From Andrena cerasifolii (taxonomy: Eukaryota; Arthropoda; Insecta; Hymenoptera; Andrenidae), in assembly GCF_050908995.1 (NCBI RefSeq), contig NC_135119.1, positions 22,969,001 through 23,033,000 on the forward strand: a stretch of DNA of 64,000 nt. The letters run 5' to 3'. The notes below the pieces were generated by a model. The model saw only the letters and a list, made by a program, of their open reading frames with translations, did not search any database and had not been told where the DNA came from. Shown here one piece after another: positions 12,481 to 25,436 of this stretch; positions within the stretch are counted from its first letter, which is position 1, and each line of letters begins with the position of its first letter. The position numbers were made by a program, and so were the translations under genes.

Positions 12481-15400
12481 GCTCTCGTCGCGTGTTCTAC
12501 TTGGCTGACTGCATTCCATCCTACACCACTTGCTTGGGTACGCACTGGTTCGCACTACTTGACCCGCGAAACCTTGCGACACGTCGCTCGTCGTACTACG
12601 TGCTGGTTTATACTACTTGTTTCGACACTCGCTCGCTCTTCCAGTTGGGCGACTAGCTTCCACCGGTTATTTCGCTCAGTGAATTGGTTTTGAATAGTTA
12701 AAATTCTGCTTCGACTCCAGGGCAGACGTTTTACGCAACAGAGAAGGGATACTCGCCCCTAACCGTGCTCGAAAATTCTGATTTCACGAGAGATTCCTTC
12801 CACATCCTGGGCCGTTTAAATAGTTCGTTGTTATTGAATTCATTAGAGCTCCAAATATCCAAGCCAGCTACGTCTATCGAAAGAACTGGCTGCAGGAATT
12901 GGTAGGATAGTTCCGCAATGCATGTCCATCGAAACCGTTGCACGAGCCACTTCGATGTTAGAATTAGGGTGAAAGAATTCAGAAACTGCCCGGATAGTTA
13001 CGATCCATCCCAGGCATAGTTATCCAGCACGTTAGTAGTTTCAAATTTCAACGTTCCTGCGAAAGAACGACGAACGCGAGGCCACGAACGATACTGTATT
13101 TACAATTCAGTCAAAACGTTTGGTTTCGAACGTGCAGGCAATCTTTCAGAATCACAGTCACATTTAACGAGACCCAAGGTTCCAGACACTTCGTACCAGC
13201 ACACAGACACGGGCGTAGGTACCGGGACGGTGTGTACCTACGTTGCGGAGGTCGAAACCCTTTAACTCGCGCAATCGCGCGCTGTGACTGAGACATGGTT
13301 CTCCAGGGACGACTGGCCGAGATTTACGGACTCGATTCCCCTATATCGTCCCTCTGCACGTACGTACGCAGACCAACGTGAGCTTGCAAGCATTCACCTC
13401 CGCCGACTGTGCGCATATGTGCACGTGCACATCTTCGAGCACGTGATCGTCCCGTTGTCACACCTCGTGCCCTTCGAAAACATTCGATTCGACTTTCGTC
13501 TTCTTGCCACGTCGATCCCAGCGTCCCCTTTTCCCCGAGTCCGAGTGCATTTTGGCGATTTTTCAGCTGGAACTCGAGGCATCCTTTCCGATAGCAGAAG
13601 GCGCGTGATAAAAGGGATGGATAAGGACAAACAGTCTGGAAAGATTTATTGGGTACCTTGACACTGGGAAATCTGAAGGTTATTTGCAAAGAAACTCCTA
13701 TTGTCAGCGAGATTCTCGTGCAGATGCTTCCGGATGTCCATAAACTATCTTCGCGACTGGAGCAACGTGGAAGTTGATATTTGAAACGCGCGGCTTTGTT
13801 CGCAGTTAATCGATCGCCCCCGCGAATGGATTACGATGCAGCGCACACGATCCTTGGCTTGCCGTTAAGAGACGGTCAATCGAATTCCCCCGATCGTAAT
13901 GATAATGCGCGTATTATAGCTCGTTCTGGCCCTTGCCCGCTGATATCCGAGTTCTAGCTGCACGGCTGATTGCGACTCAATACCGGGACGCCGCTCGACC
14001 CGATGCAACCTCATATACGCTGCTATCTGACTGCACGTTTCGGTAACAATGGCGCATTACGTCGGTTTAATCGATGATAAATCACTGGCCGATACCCACG
14101 ACCGATACAGCCTGCTTTTCGAGATGCAACGCTGAGAGAAATATTTATCGCCCCGAAATGATGCACGATCGTTTAAAGCCACCGAGTGCGTTGCACTTTT
14201 ATCTCCGCCCCGTGTTCACGTCCGTACTACACGGCCGGCGAGGCCGTAAGCCGTGTTATCAATTATTTACGGAGTCAAATGGCGCCTGCAATAGCGCTAC
14301 AGCACGGAGATCTAATTAATGCTGGTGGACCGGTACATAACAACAACAACGAACGACTGGAACTAGAGAGACTGACAATGAGTTCAAGGCAGAGGGAACG
14401 ATGCGTCAGTGTTGGGGAGGAGTGATAATGGTCCGCATAAATATATAAGTGGGTACTTTTCACAGGGCGCACGCAGTACATAAATGCGCCCGGGATTGTA
14501 ATATTAAAGGGACTTGTATATGCAGGATCGAATTAAGACCTTTAGAGGCCCTTAAGCACTTCAAAGATTTTGGGGCCCCCTTATCACTTCAAAGCACTGT
14601 ACGATTTCTCAAGCATTTCCGATATATCCGAGCGTTTCACTAAAAAGTGTTTCTAACAGAAGTTAGATTTTAAAATTAAAAAATTTCTATGATGCTCTCC
14701 TTTCCCCTGATGCTCTAAGCACCTGCTTATTTTATGCTTATTGGTTAATCCAGCAGCATACAGCTTTCAATATTTTTTCGTGGGTAATATTGGCTCTTTC
14801 AAAGAATCTGCACTCAAATTTCTGTAACCATTGTAAGTGCAGGTACACGTCCGTTTAACGGGACTTTTCTCGTTTATAAATAAATAAATAAATATCTCAG
14901 ACTTGAATATAGAAAGTTAGAGGGCTGACAGGAATAAACTCCAATGGTTCCGGCTGCAAGAATCTGAACAAGTTGATAACACAAAATAGGACGTAGGTAC
15001 GTAATCTGCAGCTGGGACTGTTACCTAGGCTTCTAACAACAATATCGACCCCCGTGATTAGTCCAAGACGAGGGACACGTATGCAAACCGGTCGATGCAG
15101 CCTCAGCCGCATAAGGTGCATCGCGCAGCAGGTGTGAAACGCGTTCTCCTAGCGTCGCGACGCCACCACGTACGTGTGCATCCGCGTACATACATACATA
15201 CCTGCCACGTTCCAAATAGCTTCCACCGCCCAGGGGGGAACTCCATAAAGACTGATTTACGCGTTGGATTTATGAAGACCGTTCGGTTTTCTGGGTAGTA
15301 TTTCACCGATGCGGCGGCGTTTTTTTCGCGCCCGCGCGAAACCTTCAATTCCTCCTTTTTCCTCCCGCCCCTGGGCAACCCCTCGCGCATCCCTCGCGCG

Positions 15401-16688
15401 CTCGCGAAATCCTCAACACGCCCAGAATCAGCCCACCGAAACGTAACAAATGGAACAATGACGCACTCTGTTCTGGCCGCGTGTATCGGTCGTTACGTCG
15501 GATAATCGCATAATTCAACGTGGATGGAGCCGATTCGACCGACCAAAGCGTTATCTCTAAACCTGGGAAAGTATTAAAAGGTGAACGCGATCCTGTGCGG
15601 CCGATCGCGAGCTGCGAATTTTCCGTCGCTGCCCCCCCTGCCGTTGCCGCACCGTGAAACTATTATAGTTACGAGCTCCGGCGATCGGGGTGGCCATGAT
15701 TAATAGAGAATTCCAGGCGACATTCGGTCGAGGTTCGTTTAAAGGGGCGAGTTTCCGATATTTCTCGTCCCTTCGAGGAGTCAATAGTAGGAAATTAATT
15801 AATAGTAGGAAACGGGTATGCACTGATAATACCTACCAGTGAATTATTTAGGGACGTTACGCAGCACGAACTTAGCACTCGCGTTGTTCATACTCGGCGA
15901 TAAGTCGGTTCTTTAAATATTGATATTACTGTCTTACCACGGGGTTGGGCATCATTTATGGTTCTTTATGGGAAAAGGCTGCGAGGAAACGGGCTCATAA
16001 TTAATATACTGCTTCGCCGATGATGCGGCAAGTAGTGAGAGTCCGTGTCGAGTCAGCCTTAATTGAGACGTATGGAGCGGTAAGTGGCAGTGGAATAGCT
16101 GGCTGAAAAGTCAGGCCGACGACGGTATTGCTCGATTTTATGATGAAGCATCTTCAGCGTACTCTTTAAATTACAACTGCGCGGCGGGAAAGGCTTTTAT
16201 TTTCCACGCCAATTACCCGCTTTCTTTATCCGAGGATCATCTAATTCAAAGCGGAATACCCACTTCACCGCGGCTCAGATAGAAGTAATTGTCTTTCAGA
16301 GAAGAACAAGGGAACGAAGCGATTAAAATTGTCTGCGCAGAATCTTATTTGTGGAAGCCTTTGCGCGCTCGCCACAGAAGGGCGCAGAGGGCCAGGGGAT
16401 AAAGAAAAAGGGAAGTAGGTGTAGATTACTATGTGACTATGCAGTTACACAGCTACTAGTCATGTTTTACGGGCATCGGTGGGAATGTTACGAGTCTGTG
16501 CATGTGCCTCCCGACGCGGTCTACTCGTAGGGAGAGCCAGAGAAGCAGGATAGCGAGCGAGGCAAAGGGATAGGGCTTACAGAGCTCTAGGATTTAACTC
16601 CCCAGCGAAAGGGGTGTATGGTGAACGGAGAGGAAGGAGATGGCGTGGAACATACATGTGCATCGATACGAGCGTGGCAAGTGTACTA
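12481..16688. other. unique non-coding DNA, no gene seen
   Basis: No transposon arms found. Minor features are a 9-bp-stem hairpin CGTAGGTAC...GTACCTACG near 13212-13240, a short (AAAT)n run near 14878-14894 and a (CATA)n run near 15187-15200. A 125-codon + frame at 13284-13661 has no recognisable domain. Confidence 0.5.
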
Positions 16689-16714
16689 CACTCCGCGACA
16701 AAACTATAAGACAC
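16689..16714 (+). repeat. left outer terminal repeat of the Tc1-like element
   Basis: Begins directly after TA at 16687-16688. It shares GCGACAAAACTATAAGACAC with the complement of the right outer repeat. Confidence 0.88.
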
Positions 16715-16893
16715 TTGTAAGTTTGTTCTTTGTCTCTTGCGAATTCATAGAAAAGCGTAATGTAATACAAGTTTTTAGGTAGAATACTATTTCTCGCTTC
16801 CAACCGTTTCGTGTTTTGTAATTTAAGACGACTGTGGGGTCTGTGAGTGTATTGTCCGGGTTCCCATCGATGTGCCTTGTGTAAATATGATCG

Positions 16894-16920
16894 CACCACC
16901 GCGACAAGACTATAAGACAG
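16894..16920 (+). repeat. left inner direct repeat of the Tc1-like element
   Basis: Repeats the outer motif (CGCGACAAGACTATAAGACA) in the same orientation, 205 bp further in. In IR/DR elements such inner copies are transposase-binding sites (family knowledge). Confidence 0.8.
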
Positions 16921-17065
16921 TAGCATTTCAGCGATTTCCATTAGACGAGCTTGCTCTTCGATTGCAATCACACGTATCGAGAATATTTCTGCATTCTATA
17001 TTACTTAATAATATCTTAACACTTTTTATTATATTGTTTTAATTATAATTTATAAGTTAACGAAA

Positions 17066-17408
17066 ATGCCTCGAGGAACGAAACTATCGGTCGATGAAAT
17101 AAAAGTAATCGAAAATTTGAAAGATCATTACTCGATTGCGAAAATCGCAAGGGCACTTGGACGGAGCCGATGCGTTGTGCACCATTATTTAAAAAAAATA
17201 GTGAAAATTACGGAAAGAAAAATCCTGGTGGACGTCGCGTGCTGTGTATGCAAACGGAAAACAGTTTTCCACTGTGGACGAGCTGAAGGCGTCTATTGAG
17301 GAGCAGTGGATGAAACTAAATCAAAAGGAGATTAAAAAATTGTATAAATCCGTGCCAAAACGACTAATTGAAACCATAAAGAATAAAGGCGGCACGACTC
17401 ACTACTAA
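17066..17408 (+). pseudogene. Tc1-like transposase remnant, deleted and frameshifted
   Basis: Starts MPRGTKLS, typical of Tc1-family transposases. A helix-turn-helix region follows (ENLKDHYSIAKIARALGRSR, then VVHHYLKK) and would bind the terminal repeats. Near 17215-17220 the frame slips: the next frame reads GRKNPGGRR, the basic linker that normally follows. A third frame from about 17269 then gives DELKASIEEQW, SVPKRLIETI and KNKGGTTHY followed by two stops, matching the usual Tc1 C-terminus. The catalytic DDE region between linker and C-terminus, roughly 200 residues, is missing. The first frame alone stops at 17299 after 77 codons. The remnant sits centred between the IR/DR ends of its element. 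Identification rests on family motifs, not on a search. Confidence 0.85.
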
Positions 17409-17667
17409 TAGGTAGAAAAAACTTGTTTTCATTGATTTACTTCTCTTTTCCCTGCACAAAGTGTGGTGTATTCACGATGCTCGCACGGTGTCGGGGTATC
17501 GCTAGGGTGGGGACACGATAACAGTCAGTACAAGGCCGGTGTTTACGCGTAACGTGTGGGTACGCGATATGACAAACTGTAATTCAATGATCATATAAAA
17601 TATTCACTAAGTAACAGGTGTTTTTGGTTAATCCCCAAGTGTCGCAAGACATGACACAAAGTATACC

Positions 17668-17687
17668 GTGTCTTATAGTGTTTTCGC
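17668..17687 (-). repeat. right inner repeat of the Tc1-like element
   Basis: GTGTCTTATAGTGTTTTCGC is the inverted and slightly degenerate counterpart of the terminal motif. Confidence 0.75.
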
Positions 17688-17847
17688 ATCAAATCTCATA
17701 CAAAATTCGAAATTTCTTACTAAGGATCTTTCCATCGCTGGCATTGATGTTACTGTGGGAATGTATGTATTTTAGTTGATTCTCTATAGTACTAACGGTT
17801 ATTCTAACAAAAATTTCACTCATATTAACATATTCCCACAAATTATG

Positions 17848-17874
17848 GGTGTCTTATAGTTTTGTCGCGGGGTG
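17848..17874 (-). repeat. right outer terminal repeat of the Tc1-like element
   Basis: Ends TTGTCGCGGGGTG followed by TA (17875-17876). It is the inverted complement of the left outer repeat. Confidence 0.88.
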
Positions 17875-18420
17875 TATACCGAGGTATTCGAGAGGGTTGA
17901 TGGAGTTGGGGAATCGAAATGATGAAGGGGTTAATACCAGGTGGCTAATCTGGCATGGATACACTGCTGTGGGTTAAAAGTAGTCAGAGGAAGGGTGTAG
18001 CCCAGGAACAAAAACACGTTGTCGCGACAGAGTGTTCAACTCGGACAAAGGAACACCGTGGCGTAGGACAAAAGGATAATCTTCCTTTTTCACGGAGTTT
18101 AACGCCATCGCCAACCATCCATTCCACTTTTCCCCTCCATCTTCCTCGTTCTACGCGTTCTTCCTCCTCTCCTCTCACCCTGCCCAAGCCAACGCTGCTC
18201 TCAGACGAGTACGCTTAGATTTATAGACCAGGAGATCCTGCAGGGGGACAGACTGCGCGCTGAAATACATCAGCGTTGAATCTCGATAAACGCTCGCCCA
18301 CTACAGCCAAATTAAAGCGGTTTACGTCGATCAACCTTCCGAAACGATTTCCAAGATGTACCGTCGAACGTAAAGAAGGCATTCAACAGGGAATAGAGAA
18401 GTAGGATAGAGAATAGGGAA
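17875..18420. other. unique non-coding DNA, no gene seen
   Basis: Unique sequence between two insertions. Open frames here overlap on both strands and have no domain. Confidence 0.5.
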
Positions 18421-18800
18421 CCCCAATAAAAAAAACTTCAAAAAAGTAAAAAATTACGCTAAGTACATGAAATCAAATAAATCACAAAAGAATAGAAGAT
18501 AATAATAATTACAATATAAAAAAAAGATGTGAAATCAAAATGAGCTGCAATTACATAACGCTGTTATGCGTGGACCGATTTTATTGAAATTGGTCTTATT
18601 CGAAAGCTTATATACGGTTTACATAAGAAAACTGCCTTTAAATTTAGAAAATATTGCAGGCGTGATGAGATATTAATGAAATAAGTTTCAGGTTAGGTTA
18701 GAATTGCCGTGCGACGAGTAAATGATAGCGGTAGCGACAGTCGACACATACAGGGTGTCTTTCATGTACTTGGCGTCGAGACGCTACCGCGTCTCTAGAT
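18421..18800. mobile_element. interspersed repeat copy 1, Helitron-like ends
   Basis: Shares its full 380 bp with the copy at 63032-63410 and in two parts with the copy at 24467-24916. The left end is CCCCAATAAAA (the other copies read TCCCCATAAAA). The right end carries a stem-loop, GAGACGC-TACC-GCGTCTC, followed at once by TAG, so the end reads CTAG. The next bases are AT in all copies. TC start, 3' hairpin and CTAG end are Helitron hallmarks; the extra A before the T is not canonical. No coding capacity. It also carries GGTTAGGTTAG, reminiscent of the insect telomere repeat. Confidence 0.75.
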
Positions 18801-21800
18801 ACAGAATAAACATAGTTCCACGTCCTGCACGTAAGGGAATTAAAAATCTACAACCCTACGAAGTCGATCCTCTTGTCCCATTTCTCTTTCCACCGAGAAA
18901 TCCCTTTTTACCTCGGTTAACAGAAAATATCCCCAAACGAGGTCTCTCCGCTCTTCAGCGATTAAACGTCGTCCAGTGCCGCCTTGGATGGGCAAAGCCC
19001 TTCTCCTCTCTTTCGTCCACTCGGTGTGTGTACACCCCCATACATACCCGGTGTTTGCCTCTGTGGAAGGTATATTGCGTGCACGCTGCCGGTTAAAGGG
19101 GACACGGTTGCCCCGCGTTTCGAGGCCGGGACATAATGAAACTACGCAGGCAGGAGGAGGCGCGACTCCATTTAATTCGCGAAGTCTGTCTGGGTCCGGC
19201 GGCAGGTATGCCGTAATGAAATTCATCGCGATGCGATATTGAATTCAGAATCACGGTTACTTACTTCGCGACAGTCGCACCTTAAACGGAATTCCAAGAA
19301 CGTCTGCAATAAGTAAGGGGGAGGATGGCGGGCTGCAGAACGTTGTTTACAGCGGAAGGCCCGCGCGATAGTGATTCCAGCCCTTGGGGGTAGGATAGAC
19401 CGCCTCGCGGTGGCATGTTTCAGTCGAGTTCGAGAATAATTTCGAAGTGGGACGAGTCGGTTGAGGAGCTGACGAGCTATCGCACTCGCCAAGCCGCTTT
19501 CTGTATTAGACTTTGAAATCGAGACCGTAGATTGGACCTTGCGTGCGCCGGCACACATTAAGAATACCTACGCGAGGATTTTTCAAGATATCGCGTCTAC
19601 GTCCTTGCATATTCTCCCTTTTACCCTGGCGTTTCAAATGTCGAGTTTACTACTTACATAATAACTGTGGCGGGTGGTACATCATTTCGGGAGGTAGCTA
19701 CATTAGGAAGGCAAAGGATGTGACGCGAATAACACTCTAGAACCGTCACGAGTGCGAAAGTTTGTAACAGGCCGCGTCTGCAGCACGTGCACGAGATTCT
19801 TGACTTGCACGAAGTTGCGCGTCTAATTGTAAGCAACGCGGTTCCAGGATACCTAACCGGTTAATTCGCCTATGGATCTCATTCTTCTACTCTCTCGTGG
19901 GTGAGTAGAGTTTTAGCTCCCCCTACACCCAATCGCCTCTCGGTTCTGTCCACCTGAAATTCCACGCGTAACGTCGACACGTTCCGGTGTACGAAAAACA
20001 CCGGGAGCACCGTGAATGCAGCTCGTCCTCCCGTTCTCTCCGATTATCGTTACAGCTCGGGGCAAGTAAGCAGCCCCGGTAGCTTGTTACCCTGTAACGG
20101 CCACTATCTCGGCCTTAATGGGTCCAGATGCTGTTACGTCCGATGGGGAGGGGGTGCGGCTTAAACTACTTCTGGACAGCTTTATCCGTCTAGTCACCGC
20201 GACACGAAACGGGCGACCGATCGTACCCCGTGCCATCCGCTCGGATTAACAATGTTGTACAACGCACCGCAGTGGATCCTAATTACACTTTATATGGTGT
20301 ATTACGGCCGCGATACGTATCAGTGGAATTGCCGCGCCCCTCACACGCGGATTTATCGCCGCCCGCCATATACGACTCTGTACTCGACCGATAAGAAACG
20401 GGTGAACTCCCTCCACTCGGATCAAGGGGCCCGATTCACCGAAGGCGACGCCGCTCTTCGACCGTCCTCTCCTCGTCGATTCCGTTTCTCGCCAGCCAAT
20501 CTGTCGGCTGTGCTTCAATTAATTGGCGCGCCCTAACGAGGACCCCTCGTTACGCTCCGATGAGAGAACTTTCAACGAATTTCGACGAGTTTTTCAAGAG
20601 TTTTTCGAGCCACTTCGAAACGTCAGCGTCCTCTTTTCGAAGGAGGCTCGTCTTCGACGTAACTTTTACGAGTCCTTCCAGGCCGCCTTCTCCGCTGCGG
20701 CTTCAGCGTCTTTCGTTAAACTCAGGCATCCGTACGCGCGAGTCAGGAGACAGATTACTCCGGGAACGTCAGCGAGGACTTAATGGTCGTGACAATTAAA
20801 CGAGAGTTTTGACACAAAACGGTTTGTCCGGGCGAGTATTCACGTTACACTCGCTTTAACACTCCTGCTGGGCGCGGGCGCGTGGTATGGCACATACAGG
20901 GTATACCAAAGCGAAGGGTCGACGGACCGAGGGAACATTGGAAGCTGTTCGCTTCCCTCCCGGCTATTAATCTTTCGATTCTAAGTTCACTACGCCATTT
21001 CACGTTGCGCCTGATGCCCACCCTGCGTGCTCCTCGCAGGTCCCATTGTCTTTTCCTCGAGGGACACACTCTACGCGTCTACGCAAACGGGATACCTCCA
21101 CGGTACCCTCCTTCAATATCGGTTTCCTTTCGGCAGTCGCGTTAATTAATCATTCTCAAAGAGAACCAATAATCGCGAAGGAATCCGTGCTCGTCGCCCA
21201 AGGATCATCTCTTACACTGTGCTCCCAGCTGCCTGCGCCTCCTCCCCCGTCCCGGTTCCGACCGTCTGCCTTTTTCCCTCCAGGGCCTGTCTTATAAGGG
21301 AGGATTAATTAACGCGGCCGGGGGCCACGATCTTCCCGTAATTGCCGCGAGTGGCGTTGCTCCTTCGTGGCCGTTCTCACGGCTTATTTTAAATGCGACG
21401 TGAAATCAGCTTAATAGCGTACCACGGAATCGCAGCGGCCCTCTGCTCTTCGTTACGTCTTCCGTCGTCGAACGGAGTCCTAACGGGGCAACGAACCGTG
21501 ACACTTTTAAGCCAGTCCGGATAAGACTTAAGGACTTAACGTCGAGTGCCCGGGCCTCCCTTGTTATCGTCGAGATCATCTTGGATGATGACGATTCTAA
21601 ATCAAGCTGCGCGCCACTCGTTAGCCCCCACGTGCTCGCAGACAGCCGCTGGTCGAGTGTCTAGGTACGGAGAAGTTCGAGGACGGCCTGGATGGCTCTA
21701 TTGGTCGGTGAAATTGTCCAGCACGCCCGGACACTCAAGTCGAGATCTCGATTAAGCAAATCGCGAGGACGATCTCGTTCTTTTTCCTCTACCTCTATAA

Positions 21801-22110
21801 GCACTGCACGGGAACTCCCGATTCTCCGAGGGCACTTTCACGGACTGCTGAAGCTCATCCTTTGGGCTTAACGATCCCAATTCTGGGCGTTATTGGAAGG
21901 GTTTGTTGTGAGTTCGGCTCATTGCCGGGATTGGATCGATGAGCTTAATATATTAGGATAGAGTCTGGTAGTTCCTCGTCTGTTGCGACAGCATTGCTTT
22001 CTTCAATTTTGTGAGCAATCGTTAGATGTCTTTACCAGCAAGGTAGCAAATTCAACTTCGTGCACTGTCGCTCTACACTCTTTATCCCCGACGACAAGAA
22101 ACGTCACTCA
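18801..22110. other. unique non-coding DNA, no gene seen
   Basis: CpG-rich unique sequence. A 40-bp minus-strand block (19658-19697) has good splice-like borders but nothing else supports it. Open frames of 110-130 codons at 18.7-19.6 kb and shorter ones at 20.2-21.3 kb have no recognisable domain. Confidence 0.5.
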
Positions 22111-22352
22111 CAAGGGAAGATCCCGAAACCGAAAATTCAAAAAAATTCTGAAACTTTGTGGATATGTAGGGGATTTCCTCCTGATTACAACGCATTTTTT
22201 TTGCTGCCCAAAATCACACTAACGGGGTGAAATTAACCCCTGAAGATTCGGCTATTTTTCGATTTTATTTTCTAACGCGCAATCTGTAAGATATAGAAAA
22301 GAAATTTCAAGACAAAAGTTACTTCTTTTAATTAGATCTATCAAATGGTAAA
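22111..22352 (+). mobile_element. truncated half-copy of the CAAGG-end MITE
   Basis: Starts CAAGGGAAGATCCCG and follows the left arm and loop of the complete element at 42890-43321, with shared landmarks AAACTTTGTG, GGGGATTTCCTCCTGATTAC and CTTTTAATTAGATCTATC. The right arm is missing and the match ends near 22352. The three bases before it (TCA) differ from the TTA seen at the complete copy. Confidence 0.75.
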
Positions 22353-24466
22353 AGTTTTATCAATTGTTTAAACAATTATAGAAAAAGTTATAAACAAAAA
22401 TATTAATAATGTTTTCTAAAATTCGTTGTTTCACGTGAAATCTGAACTGGATGTTTAAATAATTATGAAACAGCATAATCCATATTTTTTTCCATACAAT
22501 TTCAACTTTTGTTGTAATCTATAAATTTTAATTTACTAATTAACTAGCTTCCCTTGTCAGCCACGTATCATCCCGTCTGGTCCAAGACGAACGTAAGAAA
22601 GGAGAGAAAAGAAAATTAGGGAGTCCAGCGACCTAACCACGATAGTGTCCTCTACATCCGTTTCCTTTATGTCTCCCGAGGAAAGAAGAAATTACAGCGA
22701 TTCTCTATCTGTCAGGAAAATAGTGGGGCGTCGTTACGAGGTGGTAGACTCTCTCGCGGCGTTGGTGTACCCACTCGAAATCGTCGGAGTAGGTACAAGT
22801 AACGCCTGAAGTTCGAAATTAGTAGTGTTGCCGGCCGTTTAAAAGATAAAAGCAAACTTTTCCCATTAATGGCCGCGGGGCAGGAGTGTGGCGGCTCGTG
22901 GTGGATGGGAATGGGGCACGGGGCACCGGGGGACGATGGCATCGCCGTTCCTCTATCCGGCTCAATTGCAACACTTCGCCCCGCCGCTCCCTCGCCTGAC
23001 CCAGCGACGCGGTTCCCTGTAATTATTTAAAAAGTTTTCGGCTCGCCCCGACTGGGTCTGTCGAGTACTCGCCGCGGATCAGGTATCATTATACACACGA
23101 ACATCCGACACGATTTATTCCTCAACTTCATCGTTTCCGCCCGCTGTAGTTGGTCGAGTGCTACTTATAACGGAATTATTATGCGTTACAGGATTTGATG
23201 CTTAACGAAATGCTCCAACTACAGGGGAGAATTCAGAGAACCCAGATCCTGGACAACTGGTATCGTGTGTGTTTAGGTTGGCAGCTGGTGTAATTGGTAC
23301 TGAGCAGTGATCGAAGAACCGTGACATGAAATGCTGGCGTTTCTGTATTGTTAAAGAGTAGTGGTACTGAGTTCGGATGTAAGAAGCGTTTATCAAAGCT
23401 TCGACGTCCTTTCCTCTTTTTAATCGAAGTTTCGAAACGATTCCCTCTATACAGCAAGCTCAGACGACTCCATTTCACTTGAGGGAAATATCGGAAAATA
23501 AAGCTTCTACCATCGCAATAGAAGCTCTCATTCACCAAGCGTCTAATTAAAAAGTATGCCTTCTTCCAGCGATATTCTTCTGAATGATTCATCTATGCTT
23601 TCTTCTGCGCATCGGTATTGGCGTTTCGTGGAGCGCGGTGGAAGGCAATCCTTCGATTACACTCAGGCAGAAAAAAAGAAGTCGGTGTATACACATCCTA
23701 GCATTATTGCACCGGAGATGATAATTTGCGACGGCAATGCCTTTGGAAAATGCTGTAATGGCATTATTGCACTCAACCCCCATCGTCCCCCTGCCCAATT
23801 CACCCCCACCATTTCGTCGGACGGCCACGCCTGCACGTCCGTTTCCGGCTATTTTTGGCAATTTTCGTCCATTCACGGGACCAAATAATACGCGAGCCGC
23901 CGGTCTCGTATAGAACCCGCGGCCATTTGAAAGGGAAATCGCGTGTTCGCGATGAAAAATACGCCGTCCAGCAGTCTGGAAAAGTCTCGATTTTATTTCG
24001 CCACGCGAACGTCGCGACGTCCAGTAAAACCTTTGGCTGGACATCGCGTTTAATCCGCTTTGTGGCGCGTATTGTATCTTTCAGCTTCGAAATCAGATTT
24101 CTTCCTTCTCTTCTGCGTTCGTCTTCGGGGGTTGTTTTAGATCCATTCCATTTTTTTCAGAGCTCTGTAGGGTCGAAGAAGGGAGTGTCTCGAAGCAGAA
24201 AGGAGCTAAGAGATGTAATTCATTCTTTTTTGTTATTGTTCGATGGCGTTTCTATCAGGAAGGAATTTTACAAATAAGCCAGTGAAAGTAGGAAGTATCG
24301 GAAAATATCTGAAGCTCGTAGAATATAATCAACTTACGAGTGGCTCTGCGAGGGACGTCCATCCATCACTGCTCACATGCACGGTTATATCGCCTTGCTG
24401 CACGGGTCAACGCTTTTTCTTCCTGGAAAATAGAATTTTTAACTACAAGTACACGTGTAAAGACAA
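22353..24466. other. AT-rich stretch then unique DNA, no gene seen
   Basis: About 200 bp (22353-22555) remain AT-rich beyond the MITE fragment without visible arms. The rest is CpG-rich unique sequence; a 151-codon minus frame at 23589-24044 has no domain I can name. Confidence 0.45.
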
Positions 24467-24916
24467 TCCCCATAAAAAAACTTCAAAAAAGTAAACAAAA
24501 AATACGTCAAGTACATACATGAAAAAGGCGAGGACAAAAAAAAGGATTATCCAATAAATCACAAAAAATAGAAGATAATAATAAATATAATATTACAAAT
24601 TATCTGAAGTCATTCCGTATGCAAATTATCTTTGTAAAAAGAAGTGGGATCCCCATAAAAAAACTTCGAAATAGTAAAAAAATTGCGTGGACCGATTTTA
24701 TTGAATTTGGTCTTATTCGAAAATTTATATGCGGTTTACATAAAAAAATGCATTTAAATTTAGAAAATATTGCAGGCGTGATGAGATATGAATGAAATAA
24801 GTTTCAGGTTAGGTTGGAATAGCCGTGCGACGAGTAAATGATAGCGGTAGCGACAGTCGACATATACAGGTTGTCTTTCATGTACTTGCAGTCGAGACGT
24901 TACCGCGTCTCTAGAT
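24467..24916. mobile_element. interspersed repeat copy 2, with a doubled left end
   Basis: Same family as 18421-18800. The left end TCCCCATAAAAAAACTTC appears at 24467 and again at 24650, so the copy holds a partial head duplication. The second head runs straight into the body at GCGTGGACCGATTTTATTG, lacking about 110 bp present in the other copies. The right end has the same CTAG terminus, with CAGTCGAGACGTTACCGCGTCT giving a slightly damaged hairpin. Confidence 0.75.
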
Positions 24917-25322
24917 AGTAACGCCTCGTGGGTATTCCAGCGTGTCGTATTTTTTCGCCTCGAATTGGAAAGCGACGACTTAAATATGCCATCGAAAATT
25001 GGCTTACGTCATTCAACTCGAAGAGCTGTGTCCGTTCCTTCCGCGTTTATCCTTCTGAGCTCTCCTCCCTCTTTGCCACCCTTTGATTCCTTCTGCACCT
25101 TTAACTGTTAACTAGCGCGTAAACAGTAATTAACGCCGGCAACGGGAGTATTCTGTATTCATTATGCACGCCGTTTTACGATACCGTGTCCCGCGTATAA
25201 TATCGCGTCGCGTTGCACCGAGGCATTAACGGCTCTGAAAACACCCCCCTTGCCACCATCAACGATTCCAGTCAATCCTTCTGTCTCTTGTACAAACCCA
25301 CTTTTCATGGGATACTGAGATC
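24917..25322. other. unique non-coding DNA, no gene seen
   Basis: Nothing supported in this 0.4-kb interval. Confidence 0.5.
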
Positions 25323-25402
25323 CTAATTAGAGCATTCGCAAATCATAAATCGGTATATACATGGAGCAGCCAGAAATCATATGCCTCCACTTGAATCACC
25401 CA

Positions 25403-25436
<34 letters not shown>

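Larger units (their letters stand above)
16689..17874 (+). mobile_element. Tc1-like element with IR/DR termini, internally deleted
   Basis: The terminal repeats begin CACTCCGCGACAAAACTATA on the left and end with the near-complement on the right; both are flanked by TA, the Tc1/mariner target. Each end carries a second, degenerate copy of the terminal motif inside (16894-16920 on the left, 17668-17687 on the right), spaced about 200 bp from the outer copy. That is the IR/DR layout known from Sleeping Beauty-, Paris- and S-type elements. Between them lies a broken transposase remnant of only about 345 bp, where an intact gene needs about 1 kb. The element is 1,186 bp and cannot make its own enzyme. 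Confidence 0.88.

Noticed and set aside
19658..19697. 40-bp minus-strand block with good acceptor and GTAAGTAG donor (LPPEMMYHPPQLL)
   Set aside because: A single isolated block with no partner exon of matching phase on the minus strand.
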